Of a stretch of DNA of 64,000 bases, positions 22,521 through 33,051 are shown piece by piece; the stretch's first letter is position 1, and every line of letters starts with the position of its first letter. Position numbers and translations under genes: made by a program. A model generated the notes under the pieces. That model ran no database searches. It was given only the letters and a program-made list of their open reading frames with translations, and was not told the DNA's origin. This DNA is from Nannochloropsis salina CCMP1776 (lineage: Eukaryota > Sar > Eustigmatophyceae > Eustigmatales > Monodopsidaceae): positions 310,839 through 374,838 of the forward strand of contig SDOX01000128.1 of the NCBI GenBank assembly GCA_004565275.1, written 5' to 3'.

Positions 22521-23849
22521 ATGCTGCGGCGCATCCTACCCGTCTGCCTCCGCCCCCCCCCAGGTTTTACACGAGCCTTTGCCACTGTGCCTGTTGACCT
22601 TCCTGAGCACCCACCGGCCGTGAATGCCTCGACAGATAAGCAGCGCTACGATTGGCAGGACCCCTTGCTCCTGCAAGCTCAACTGACAGAAGAGGAAGGC
22701 ATGATTCAGGACATGGCCCGTGCCTACTGTCAACAGAGCCTGCAACCCCGCATCTTGCACGCAAACCGTCACGAGGAGTTCGACAGGAAGATTATGACCG
22801 AGATGGGCGAGCTAGGACTGCTGGGGCCAACAATTCGAGGCTACGGATGTTCCGGGGTAGGCTATGTAGCGTATGGCTTGATTGCCCGCGAGGTGGAGGC
22901 TGTGGACAGCGCCTATCGTTCCGCTATGAGCGTACAGTCGTCCCTGGTGATGCACCCCATCTACACGTTCGGCACTAAGGAACAAAAAGAAAAGTATCTG
23001 CCAGGACTGGCCAAGGGCGCCCTGGTGGGCTGTTTCGGCCTGACGGAGCCCAACCATGGGTCGGACCCGGGCGGCATGGAGACGAGGGCGCGGAAGCAGC
23101 CGGACGGGGGCTACGTCCTGAGCGGCTCCAAGAACTGGATCACGAACTCCCCGATAGCCGACGTCTTCGTGGTATGGGCGAAGGACGACGAGGGCGTGAT
23201 TCGGGGTTTCGTGTTGGAGAGAGGGATGAAGGGATTGACAGCGCCCAAAATCGAAGGGAAGTTCTCTCTCCGGGCCTCGACCACAGGCATGATTGTGATG
23301 GACGACGTCGAGGTGCCGGCTAGTAACCTCCTGCCACTGGCTCGTGGGTTGGGAGGGCCTTTCTCCTGCCTGAACAGTGCGCGGTACGGCATCTCCTGGG
23401 GGAGCATGGGCGCGGCCGCCTTCTGCATGTCGACTGCCTTGGCGTACGTTCTGGAGCGAAGTCAATTCGGGGCCCCGCTAGCGAGCAATCAGCTCATACA
23501 AAGGAAACTGGCTGACATGGACACGGACATAGCTCTGGCGCTGCAAGGATCACTACGGGTGGGGAGGCTGCTCGACGAGGGGCGTGCGGTTCCCGAGATG
23601 GTCTCCTTGGTGAAGCGGAACAATTGCGGGAAGGCTTTGGACATTGCGAGGAGCGCCCGGGACATGCTAGGAGGCAACGGCATATCGGATGAGTATCACG
23701 TCATTCGTCACATGATGAATTTGGAGGCTGTCAACACTTATGAAGGCACACACGACGTACACGCCCTCATCCTCGGCCGCGCCATCACCGGAATCCCTGC
23801 CTTTGTTCCTCTAAATAGTTATCCGAAGGCCCAAAAACGCGAGTCTTAA
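22521..23849 (+). CDS. GCDH: Glutaryl-CoA dehydrogenase, mitochondrial
   Basis: Intronless, 442 residues from the ATG at 22521. Open frame exists upstream of this codon, but this ATG gives a good mitochondrial presequence ([20 protein letters not shown]). It is an acyl-CoA dehydrogenase with all expected blocks: [61 protein letters not shown], the FAD-contacting ARYGISWG and [21 protein letters not shown], and [20 protein letters not shown], which carries the catalytic base Glu. These signatures, notably RGYGCSGV and NTYEGTHD, are specific to glutaryl-CoA dehydrogenase within the superfamily. It converts glutaryl-CoA to crotonyl-CoA and CO2 in lysine, hydroxylysine and tryptophan breakdown, passing electrons to ETF. 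The length matches the human enzyme (438 residues). Confidence 0.97.
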   Translation: MLRRILPVCLRPPPGFTRAFATVPVDLPEHPPAVNASTDKQRYDWQDPLLLQAQLTEEEGMIQDMARAYCQQSLQPRILHANRHEEFDRKIMTEMGELGLLGPTIRGYGCSGVGYVAYGLIAREVEAVDSAYRSAMSVQSSLVMHPIYTFGTKEQKEKYLPGLAKGALVGCFGLTEPNHGSDPGGMETRARKQPDGGYVLSGSKNWITNSPIADVFVVWAKDDEGVIRGFVLERGMKGLTAPKIEGKFSLRASTTGMIVMDDVEVPASNLLPLARGLGGPFSCLNSARYGISWGSMGAAAFCMSTALAYVLERSQFGAPLASNQLIQRKLADMDTDIALALQGSLRVGRLLDEGRAVPEMVSLVKRNNCGKALDIARSARDMLGGNGISDEYHVIRHMMNLEAVNTYEGTHDVHALILGRAITGIPAFVPLNSYPKAQKRES

Positions 23850-24420
23850 TGTAGAATAAGTACCTCCCTATGATCACCAAGAAGAATGAGGTTTTAAATC
23901 TTTATTTTGTTCCTTTTTGTTTCTTTTTTTTTGACACTACGGCGTTTCGTACAACAGATGATTGATTGCAGAAAGTGAGGCGCCTTCCGAACCGACAAAT
24001 GCAGCCAACCGATATTTGTCTTTTTTAAAAAATGATATCATTTCCTTGAAAGATATTGGCGCGCCATTGATTGACAAGCGCTACACATAACGCCGCAATT
24101 ATTGAGGCTATGGATCAAGCTAAGAGCGATCGGAGCGTCCGGTCCACGGTGCTGCTTCAGGAACTTTCTGAGCATCGTTTGTCCCAGGACGTGATGTTCC
24201 AACAGCAATATGAGATCTTGTTTCAAAGCAGCGCGAAGTCTTTGCTTGGCAGCGCTCGCGGAGAGATGTCTTCGTTTCCCGAACTTGGTGAAGGAAGTCT
24301 CCGCTTCACTTTATGGCGATAGTCGGATCCGCCGGTCTCCTATGCATATTTATTTTACGACACGGTACATCCTGGAAACAATTGCACTTTTCTCTTCAGG
24401 TCGGAGACATTTCCCTCTTC
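23850..24420. other. Intergenic, GCDH 3' end and GPX upstream region
   Basis: An AT-rich run around 23890-23930 is the likely GCDH 3' end. A 70-residue frame at 24110-24322 (MDQAKSDRSVRSTVLLQELS) has an ATG but no known resemblance. A pyrimidine-tract CAG at 24399 could be a 5'-UTR splice acceptor of the peroxidase gene. Confidence 0.35.
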
Positions 24421-25485
24421 ATGTTGTCGGGTTTATTTCCTTCGAAGCCCACGTGCCTGGCCTTCAAGGTCTTATTTCTGACATCGTTGGCATCTTCGTC
24501 AGCATTCGCTTTGCCGCGCACGCTTTACGATTTCAGCTTGAAAGATGGCACGGGGAAAACGCAGAGCTTGTCCGTCTACAAAGATAAGCCAGTCGTGTTG
24601 ATGTACGTGAAATGGATCGGGTCGGTGTCATGAAAAAGGATCCACATGTCAGCTTACTATGAAGCTGCCCGCCCCCTTCCGTTCGTGAGCAGTGTTAATG
24701 TGGCGAGTAGATGCGGGTACACGGACTCAAACTATCGACAGCTTCAAGTGCTTCAGGAAAAGTACGGGGATGACGGGCTGCAGGTTTTAGCCATGCCCAG
24801 CAACGAGTTCGGAGGTCAGCACCAGAAGGAACGGGGAGGGAATGGCAACCATGTTGTTCTGTAACGTAGATCAATTACTCTGACCACCTGTGGTTGAGCC
24901 AGTGCCTTTTCATGCGTTACACTCTCCTATTGGCAAAAGCACACGTGAACATTTCTCTATTCCTGAAGCTCGAGGCGGGTCCCCGACACCAGTTGATGTC
25001 CTCCTTCACGTGTCTCACACCCCCGAACCTCCAGGCCAGGAACCCGGGTCGGACGCGGACATCCTCAAGTTCACGAAAGAGAAGTATGCGGTCACCTTCC
25101 CGGTATTTAGCAAGCTGCTAGTCAACGGACCTCAGGCCTCGGACCTCTACAAATGGCTGAAGGCGGAGACCCCCAAGGACTCCTCGTCATCCAGCGCCGA
25201 CATCCGCTGGAATTTCACCAAGGTGCGCTCGCCCTATGACGTACCTCGACGTCTAAGGGTCGCTTAGGCTGTACCTCGATGTGTGCCTGTGGTTCACGAG
25301 GCTTGCGTAAGTAGCTCAATTCACTTTATTCTAATTCGATACCATCGACCTCGCTTTCCCTCCTCTCTTAGTTCTTGCTCGTCAACGGTCTGCCCGTGAA
25401 GCGCTTCGCCCACAACCAAGCCCCGAACGACTTCGAAGGCGAGATCCTCCAGGCGCTGCGTGATGCGGCATCCAAGGAACTCTAG
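24421..25485 (+). CDS. Glutathione peroxidase (GPX4-like), probably plastid or secretory
   Basis: Four exons, 24421-24602, 24693-24814, 25035-25222 and 25372-25485, giving 201 residues with every junction in frame. The N-terminus is a signal peptide ending LTSLASSSAFALP, an ASAFAP-like motif, so plastid entry is likely although little transit sequence follows. The thioredoxin-fold core has IVNVASRCGYT with the peroxidatic Cys (not selenocysteine), NEFGGQEPG with the catalytic Gln, and IRWNFTKFLLVNG with the catalytic Trp and Asn. It should reduce lipid or hydrogen peroxides. Apart from the signal peptide, that Cys is the only cysteine: the usual FPCNQF is MPSNEF, and the resolving Cys of plant thioredoxin-dependent GPXs is absent. 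An ATG upstream at 24313 would bury the signal peptide, so I prefer 24421. Confidence 0.9.
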
Positions 25486-25714
25486 TGAAGAAGAGGCCCG
25501 CGGTTCTTACACAGCGACGGCTCACTCGGGCAGGCGCGGTGGTTCCACCGCTAATATTTCAAAAGCAAGAACACGAAGTTACAGGTTTTATAAAGGCGTG
25601 CTTTGTTGTCATTTTCTTTCAAGGCTTTGCATCCCTGTACACAATGATCCTTACATGACTGGACCATCACGACTCCCTTCGGTTGCAGTCATGGCGCCAG
25701 AGTCCATACATCCC

Positions 25715-28063
25715 TCAATCGAAGTAGTGATGTTTGATCAAGGACCGCTGAAGCACCAAAGCGCCCACCACGCTCAACGCCGCCACCCCCACGCCCACTC
25801 CCAGGGCTGTGGCCTCCATGCGCGAGCCCGCGTCAGGAAAGACGGCCAAACCGATATCCTCCCAGTTCGGCTCCGCCCAGTTGGGAGCCGCCGGGTCCGA
25901 GACCGCGAAGAGACCCGGCTCGGGGAGCGGGGCAAGCCCGGGGTCGAGGGCTGTGTGGTAGAAGGCGGCGGTGCGGCAAACGCAGGCGTCGAGAACGCAC
26001 TCGCGCGTGGAGAGGCCCGCGTCGCACGTCAGGTCGCTGCAGTCGGAAGGACCTTGACAAGCGACGGGGGCATCCTCCCCGCCCTGTCCCAGGGTGTGCC
26101 CCAGCCAGGCCCGCAGGAAGGCCTCCAGAGGCTTCGGGATCACGTAGGCTTTGTCTTGGGCCCCCACGGGGAAGACTTGTCCTGCAGGCCAGGCGGCATA
26201 AATGCCGGTGTCGACACCCTCCGCGTGCGAGCTGTCGTCTAGGTGCTGGACCAAGGGCAGACCCTGATAGGGAGCAAGCACGCCCGCGTAGTATGTGGGG
26301 GGGCGCGGTACAGGGGGGGTGTACAGGTACGACATCTGCAAGTAGTCTTTGAGGTTCGAGATTTCTGAGTCGCGAAAAGCCTTCATGGCTGGACAGTCCC
26401 AATCCCGGGTCAGGCAATCCAACAGGTCGGAGACAAAGGCAGGTTCGACTCCGATAGCCTCGAGCTCCGCGGCTGACGCAGCGCCTTCGCCCGGCCCGGC
26501 TGCCAGCTTCCAAAAGGCGCGAGCGACGAGGGTGGCGACGGAGGAGAGGGCCGTCGGGTCGAGGACTGCCGCCGTGTCCTCGTGGGAGTGGTAACGCGGG
26601 TCTATGAAGGTCTTCCCGTAGCCCGTCAAGATGGCGCCGCTCAGTGCCGGGGTCCCGCGGGCGAAGGAGGTGAAGGGAGAGGGGGGCAACGCTCCCGATC
26701 CGTCCAAAGACGTGACCATAACGGCCTGTGAAGGGGCCATGGAGGCGGCGGCCCTGTCGATGGCGTCCAGTACGGCCGTCGGCGGGGCCTTGTCGTAAAG
26801 GGCGGTTAGAGGGAGCGAGCCTGCTTGCCCGCCGGTGCCCAGCACCCCCACTTGATCGACAGCCAGCACGTGGACGAAACCCTTTTCCGCCAGGTCTTTG
26901 AAGGCCATGGACGGGTAGATGCCGTCCGGCCCCACACAGGCGCCGGACCCGTCCCGCGAGCTGTTGTCGGGAATCGTGGCCGGGCAGTCGACGCCCCCAG
27001 GGCTGATATCCCGCGCGAAGCGGCGCGACCCCGCAAAGCCCCATTCGTCGGCTTGGAAGAAGGCGACGGCCAGGTTATAGGGTGCCGCATCCAGGTCCAA
27101 GGCTCCAGCGCGTGAAGCGTTTTTAAGGGCACTAGTAGCCGCGAGGAGGGTGAGGATGGAGGCCACTGCCTCGTTCGCCGCAGGGGTCCTCTCATGAAAG
27201 AAAGACAGGCCGTCCATGGCTGTGGTAAGAAGCACACTTGGCTTCGTCTGCAGGCCCGTCCGCCCACCGAACGTTCCCCAGACGCTTTGCCCCCCTATAG
27301 GAAGGCACTGGGGGGCAGGGTTGCCTGCCACGTCCCTCCAGGACAAACAGTCGGCCGACGTCAAATCTGGTTCCGCCCGAGTCGACGGGGCGTCAGGGCC
27401 GAAGTAGAAGTCGAACTTGGCTTTGTAACGGGGCAGTGGTCCAGCACCTAATCCACCGTTGTGTTGCGCCCATGTTTTGACCTGAGCGGCCCCAACCCCT
27501 GAGCTATCGCCATCAACGCTCGCCAAGACGACGGGGAAGTCGTGCTTTTGATTGAGCAGCCCGCTTCCACGGGGGTTCCAGGCGTGATCTGGTCCAACGG
27601 TAAAGGCTGCACTGGGTGTACTATCGCCTTGTGGCGTGGAAACATCCGGAGAAACGGAGTCTCGCTCGAAATCTGCGGCCATATCTTTGGATTCTTCTAG
27701 TACGATGACTCCTCGGGTGCGTGCTGGGGACTGAGCTTTCAAAAACTCGAGCACGGTAGAATTTAGCATGCTTGCGGGCATAACCACAGCGACCCCCTCC
27801 TCAAGATTCACATATTCATGCTGGTCATCCTCCCCGAATCCGCTGAGGTAGTATAAAGGGGCAGTTGCTCCCTCACGACTCCGAGTTCGGCAGCCTACGG
27901 TGCCTTGCGAGCTAAAAAGCCGAACACAGGGGGCCTGAGTCACCTCCTTGAGGAGACCTTTTCCCAAATGAATCCCGTCATACTCTGCGAGAGTACTGAA
28001 TGGGATTCTTATTCCTACGAGCAAGGTCAGGGCGATGCTAGCTTGACGGGCTCGAGGGAGCAT
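25715..28063 (-). CDS. NCSTN: Nicastrin, gamma-secretase subunit
   Basis: Intronless, 782 residues from the ATG at 28063, tail-to-tail with the peroxidase gene. It begins with a hydrophobic signal peptide, followed by APCVRLFSSQGTVGCRTR, the typical nicastrin start (CVRLLN..GC). The large lumenal domain resembles an M28 peptidase without its metal site: SFFHERTPAANEAVASILTLL, FFQADEWGFAGSRRFARDI, HVLAVDQVG and DPRYHSHEDTAAVLDPTALS. Several paired cysteines follow (CLTRDWDCPAMK, CQGPSDCSDLTC). A single membrane helix lies near the C-terminus (ALGVGVGVAALSVVGALVLQ), leaving a short cytosolic tail. Nicastrin is the type I glycoprotein that gates substrates to presenilin in the gamma-secretase complex. 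Confidence 0.92.
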   Translation of the reverse strand: MLPRARQASIALTLLVGIRIPFSTLAEYDGIHLGKGLLKEVTQAPCVRLFSSQGTVGCRTRSREGATAPLYYLSGFGEDDQHEYVNLEEGVAVVMPASMLNSTVLEFLKAQSPARTRGVIVLEESKDMAADFERDSVSPDVSTPQGDSTPSAAFTVGPDHAWNPRGSGLLNQKHDFPVVLASVDGDSSGVGAAQVKTWAQHNGGLGAGPLPRYKAKFDFYFGPDAPSTRAEPDLTSADCLSWRDVAGNPAPQCLPIGGQSVWGTFGGRTGLQTKPSVLLTTAMDGLSFFHERTPAANEAVASILTLLAATSALKNASRAGALDLDAAPYNLAVAFFQADEWGFAGSRRFARDISPGGVDCPATIPDNSSRDGSGACVGPDGIYPSMAFKDLAEKGFVHVLAVDQVGVLGTGGQAGSLPLTALYDKAPPTAVLDAIDRAAASMAPSQAVMVTSLDGSGALPPSPFTSFARGTPALSGAILTGYGKTFIDPRYHSHEDTAAVLDPTALSSVATLVARAFWKLAAGPGEGAASAAELEAIGVEPAFVSDLLDCLTRDWDCPAMKAFRDSEISNLKDYLQMSYLYTPPVPRPPTYYAGVLAPYQGLPLVQHLDDSSHAEGVDTGIYAAWPAGQVFPVGAQDKAYVIPKPLEAFLRAWLGHTLGQGGEDAPVACQGPSDCSDLTCDAGLSTRECVLDACVCRTAAFYHTALDPGLAPLPEPGLFAVSDPAAPNWAEPNWEDIGLAVFPDAGSRMEATALGVGVGVAALSVVGALVLQRSLIKHHYFD

Positions 28064-28800
28064 AGTGGGCGTCGCAGTGAAAACGTGAAAATTTAGCGAG
28101 GCAGCGGCGATCTCGTCTCTTCTGCCCTCGAATCACGTTTAAAACCCCCTGTGCGACGGTAAAGACGGGACACCTGCCGGCGGTGAAGTATAGTCTTTGT
28201 CATTTTCGGTGAGGAAAAACAGGTTGAAAGCTACGCCAAGGCCATAATCTACAAAGCAAGACGACCGTGCAGTGGATGGACGAGCTCCGATCTTCCCAAC
28301 CTCCCGGCGCCCTAGTAGGAAGTAGGAAGTTCCTATAAACACCGGTCTTTTTATTACCGTCCTTCCAGTTGTCTGGGTATTGAGAGTGATGGTTATTCTC
28401 AAACTACCTTGTCCTGTTTTGTTGCCGGAAAGTGTCAAACGTTCAAGCACGCGCAGCACATGAAATGGAATACTCACACCCCGGACTCGACAATTTCTCG
28501 ATTGAATTGACTTTGGTCCACAAGAGCGATATATGAAGCGTTTTATGTTTAGAAAAAGACAGGAAAAAACAATTTAAATCGCGTCCGACGAAGCACCGGC
28601 TAGAAGAAAGTGTCGTTATAACTTTGATGTTCGGATCTTTGACGCAGACAAGACAAGCGAGATCGATTTTAACACGTCGAGCTTTTTGTGAAGCACCGCC
28701 CACAGCGTCAAACAATACTCTTTGAGAGAAGTTGTCGTCTTTTTGTACCTATCACTACGTTTCAATAAGGGTGTCGCCATACAGGCGCCGGGTACGTGAC
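28064..28800. other. Intergenic between two minus-strand genes
   Basis: This is the upstream region of nicastrin and downstream region of the unknown gene at 28801. Composition is less GC-rich than the flanking genes. I see no gene, RNA or repeat. Confidence 0.4.
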
Positions 28801-30106
28801 TTATAACCCTCGGAAGTCCAGCGCACCGAATTCCGAAGGCGGCAGCGCCTGGCCATGAATGCGACGAGGCTTGCGTGGATCTTCACCAAACACAATCCGA
28901 CGGGCTAGCTGGAGGACTTGCCTGTCAGTGAGGTGGCTATCATCCACGTGGATCTTTTCTGTGATTTTTTCTGCCAATTGGGGCCTAGTGTTGGTGATGT
29001 CCTTGAGCAAAATGTCGATCGCGTCGCCTTTGCCCTGCACAGTAAGGATGGAATCACAAAACGTATTAATACCTATAGCCCCTTCTGGAATGTGCAGCGT
29101 CCCGCCATCCTTTTCGCGCCCGCCTTACCTTTCCGTGTCCAATAAGCAGTGCCCGGGAGGCGGGGGTGAGATGCTGTTCAATGGCGCGCATGTAGTGGTC
29201 GCGATCCGGCTGCTGGGAGGATCCAGGCGTCGCCTCACGGGGACCAAAGTTGGTGCTGTACAGCCCCGTTCTGCTTCGGCGTTGACGCGGGTGGCCTAAT
29301 TGCTGGGTGACGGGCAAGAGGGTTGGTGACTTGTAAGCATGCGCTCACGATGCAAAGTGCAGGCGACTGAAGAATCTTGCCATCGCCGACAGATAATTAG
29401 TCTCCCCGGAGCATTCCGGAAACGCTCACGGTGGAAGAACTTTACGATCTGACCAAAGCACCCTCTGACTTTCTCTTTGCAGGTCGCGTCAACGGAAACT
29501 TATGACGTGTGTCATGCTCGAAAAGTCTATCTCGTCCATCTCCTTTCTCTGAATCCATGATTAACATCAGGAGCGATTCCTTCTTTGCTACCCCTACATC
29601 AGAAGAGCACGCGCAGATGCACTTATTGAAAGCCTGAGAGGTCGCTCTCCTGGGCCACCCAGATTCGCGCACCAAACATGCCCTTCGTGACTTTGAGCTC
29701 AGTTGACATGCACGTGTTTAGAGATCTGGGTGTGGAGACGAAAGGACTGTTGCGCCCAGTGCCCCTCCTCGCTTGAACCACCTTTCATCCAGACATGTGC
29801 AGCACATACCTGAGTCTTCATGCGCCAAGGATCTGCAGGGTGCACGTATGTAGATGTTGGTGCTTGGCTCGTGATCGGGGGGCGCATTAAACCATGGTAG
29901 AACTTGGTGCATTTCTCATTTACGACGACCACCACCATCCCATGGTCGTGGGTGAAGTCATCGTCGGCGGATGCCTCAGGACCATCGTCTCGATTATGCT
30001 TTCGAATGCCACGCGAAAGGTCGCGCTGGTACGGAGAGGGTGTGGACGGCTTAAAAGCCGAAGCGGATACCATCAGGCATACAAGGAAAGCCAAATGCCT
30101 TTTCAT
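28801..30106 (-). CDS. Unknown protein with ASAFAP-type signal peptide
   Basis: Proposed three exons, 30106-29810, 29302-29129 and 29034-28801, all phase 0, giving 234 residues. The intron between the first two (about 507 bases) is longer than usual here, so an extra exon could be missed. The precursor starts MKRHLAFLVCLMVSASAFKP, a clean signal peptide with the plastid-entry motif. The mature part has no family I recognise: KCTKFYHGLMRPPITS, HYMRAIEQHLTPASRALLIG, then a helical block DAIDILLKDITNTRPQLAEK and DDSHLTDRQVLQLARRI. I infer a plastid protein of unknown function. Splice sites are clear for the second intron (AAAG|GTAAGG, CTGTGCAG|GGC) and for the first donor (CAG|GTATGT). Confidence 0.6.
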
Positions 30107-30971
30107 TGCCAAACCAATTGCGCGGGATATCTTGCCGGTTGAATTTGGAAGAAGCTATCTGTTTTTCTAGTGTGTATCGTTGCCGGCAACAGAATTCCGC
30201 AGTCAGTGAGGGAGATAAGACAAGTATTAGTTCCGTGGTCGCATAAGTTCATAACTTTGAGTGCACCCGGTGGGCAGGCGCTTCAATGTAAGTCGAGGAC
30301 GATGGGAATTCGGGCAGAGGCATGCTCGGGGAAAAAACCCAGGTCAGTGGCGACAAGGAAAAAGGCGAGGCCGCAAAAGCCAAAAAGCTCGCCCGCCCCC
30401 TGCAAATTGTCGGGGAGGCCTCTCAGGTAACAGCACGTGGTAGCGTCTCCCCGCATGCTCGCACCACGCCCGCTTGGGCAGAGACCCGTGAAATGTGTGG
30501 TTCTGTTGACGTTAAGACGAGCTCGAGTCACGGCAGGCGCTTCAACCATCCTTTAGGTGGTGGGGATGGATACAAGAAAAGAGAAGAGGCTTGTCGAAGC
30601 CTTCAATATGCGTCACTCCTTCTCTCCCTCAGGCAAAGCCTTAGGTGCATTATAGGAGCCGTCCCGCTTGGAAACCATTAGTTAATTGTCTGTTCTCGCT
30701 TTATTATTCTACTGCACATTACTGCCGCGCTTACAGGCACCACAGTCTCTTTATTTACTCTCACAACACTCGGCTTTCTTGAGGGAGAGGAGGTGAGACG
30801 GAGGAGGACGGGCAAAAACACCCGAGCGAGCGACAAAGAAGAGAGCTACGCTGCCTTTTCAGCAAAAGTGACGGCCGCATCACATTTTCGTCACCGACCA
30901 TCACTCAAGTGACTTCACCATTCACAGTGCCCTCTGTTTTTTGAGCGGGACGGGCGCTGAAGTTGCAAGAT
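30107..30971. promoter_or_regulatory. Divergent upstream region
   Basis: This 865-base gap lies between the unknown plastid-type protein (minus) and the CCT-motif gene (plus). Short frames on both strands (for example 30322-30681 plus) have no recognisable content. One minus-strand stretch at about 30285-30400 encodes a hydrophobic segment (FGFCGLAFFLVATDLGFF) but has no supported gene structure. Confidence 0.4.
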
Positions 30972-33051
30972 ATGTCGGCCGTGGCCATGTCGGCACAAAA
31001 CAGAAGCAAGATAGGGTCTGGGCAGGACACGTTGGACGGAGAATTTCTGGGTCTGAGCCACTCTCCACCGCAGTTCACGCCCTCCAGCTACGAGGCGTCG
31101 CACATGCAAAAGGTAAGAAATGAGGCGTGAGGAGACACGGCATGCAGTTTTTTGGGCTTGTCCTCGGCACCCTTTCAACACGATATCATCGGCATGCCAT
31201 ATTTGTGCCCGTTCTGCTAGTCATAACGTGTCGTAGGGTGGAAAAGGGAACGAAAAAAATCTTTGAAATGTGCCTGTGATATAGAAGTCTCCGTTGGTCG
31301 TTTGCGAGGCCTTTTTTTCGTGTCCAGGAAGAGCGCTGGTCTTCCATTGCGGATACTAAATGTCCACGCAGGCACGCGAGCAGGATCTCTCATCTTATCA
31401 TGCGCTCACCTCGCCTCTTCCTGCCATACCTGTAATCCCTCCCGTCGCTCAGCGCATCCGCTCGGGCAGCATATCGGGCCGCCTCCGAAGCGCCTCGGAG
31501 CTGGAGGAGAAGGGCCTGATCGACCGGATGCAGAAAGGGGTACTGAAGAACCTCATCATGTCCGGAGACGAGCACTTGCTCCCGGTTTTGGATAAATTCA
31601 GAGAGGAGGGCGACACATCGGAGCTGCGTTCACTGTTGAAGAGCGGCGTGCTGGAGGGGCGGCCGAGCCTGGACCTTGAGCTCTTGATGGACGACCTTGA
31701 CATGAACTTCCTGCAGCTCAGCAGCGGGGTGATGGGAATGGGCGGGGCTCTGGGGGGGGACGGCGAGCATTGTCAGTTCGACATGGACGACATGGCCTCC
31801 CTGATCGCGGGGGACCAGGCGGGACAGGGCTCGGTGGGGGCGGGATCCTTCATGGAGGAGGAGCTGCTATCGAGCATGGTGGGCGTGCTGGGCCGGTCCA
31901 TGAGCCCCAGTCACAGCGCCTCGTTTGGCCTCTCTCCCTTTGCCGAGGAGAGCGGGGCGGGAGGGGGGTCAGGAGGGCTGCCCGCCTTCCTGGTCGCGGT
32001 GAAAGACGAGGCCCCACCAACTCTGGCAGGGGAGGGAGGGAAGGGGGCGCCGGTCATGAGGGGAAGAGCGGCAGCGGCCTCAGGGGCGGCGCGCAACAAC
32101 AAACCGCCTTCGGGTCCGCCCTCTGCGTCCGCCGCCTCCTCCACTTTGCAGCAGGCATCACTATCGGTCGGCGTCCCCCCTCCTCGGGGTTCGAGGAGGG
32201 GCAGCCACCCGGGCAGCAGGCCCTCGGCTGCGGCTGCGGCTGCCAGCGTCGGCGCCGCGCTGGCCAGCAAGACCGGAGGGCCTGGTGCTTCAAAAGCAGA
32301 GTCTCAGGCAGATCCCAGCCCGAGCGCCGGGAGTAAAAGCAACGGAAGGGCCTCGCCCGCGGTCTCGGCTTTGGCTAGTGACGCCTTGGGGCCACAGTCC
32401 CAGCCGGGCGCCATCAATCCCTCTGAGTCGTCGGAAAAGGCAGCTGCAGCGGCAGCTGCCTCTTCTCTAATGCCCGTGCTTCAAGGTAACTCTCCCCATT
32501 CGAGTCCCACCGGCAGCATCAACATCAGCACGGGAGTGGGAGGCGCGGAGGAGAAACGCGATGCGAACAAGCACTATATTGGCGCGTATTCGCCCGAGTC
32601 GCGTCGTTTGCGCTTGGAGAAATTCTGGGAGAAGAAGAAAAACCGGATCTGGGACCGGAAGGTGAAGTACGACGTGCGCAAGAATTTTGCGGACTCTCGC
32701 GTCCGTGTGAAGGGACGATTCGTGAAGAAGGAGGATGAGGCGATCCTGATCGAGGTGAACACCTTGACAAGCAGGGAGGGGGCGATGACAACGGGAGGGG
32801 GAGAGGGAAATTCCTCATGCCTCGCCTCGGGGACGGCGCCCTCCGACCCCCTGGCGACCGAGGGATTGCGCATGGGCGTGGGGGAGGGCGCGATTCTGCC
32901 GGGTAGAGGCAGGAAGGGAAGCAGCAGCGATCTGCTGCCGGGCTTGTTGCTGGGAAAGGAGGAACTGCTGCTGGGGGGGCACGAAGAAGACGGGATCGCG
33001 GTAGGTGTAGAGGAGTTGGAAGACCTACTGGCTCCTTTGGATGGGTTGTAA
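30972..33051 (+). CDS. CCT-motif nuclear protein
   Basis: Two exons, 30972-31112 and 31372-33051, joined in phase 0 (HMQK to AREQDLSS), giving 606 residues. An internal ATG at 31360 lies inside the intron by this model. Near residues 455-500 there is a CCT (CONSTANS/CO-like/TOC1) motif: RRLRLEKFWEKKKNRIWDRK followed by VKYDVRKNFADSRVRVKGRF and a basic end. The rest is low-complexity Ser/Gly/Ala-rich sequence plus two helical segments (DRMQKGVLKNLIMSGDEHLL, LDLELLMDDLDMNFLQ). No B-box, GATA or response-regulator domain is seen, so it belongs to the CCT-only class. CCT proteins are usually nuclear and take part in light and circadian transcription. In this alga the target pathway is unknown. 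Confidence 0.85.

Noticed and set aside
24110-24322. A 70-residue plus-strand frame upstream of the peroxidase
   Set aside because: It could be a small gene or upstream frame, but there is no supporting motif; mentioned only in the gap description.
26420-26470. A GGTTCGACTCC stretch resembling a tRNA T-loop
   Set aside because: It lies inside nicastrin coding sequence with no matching anticodon arm or acceptor stem. I found no convincing tRNA anywhere.
25833-27044. A 403-residue frame on the same strand as nicastrin
   Set aside because: It is an off-frame reading inside the nicastrin gene, Arg/Pro-rich with no family match.
30322-30681. A 119-residue plus-strand frame
   Set aside because: It has no domain, no targeting signal and no neighbouring exon that fits; likely chance open sequence in a divergent gap.
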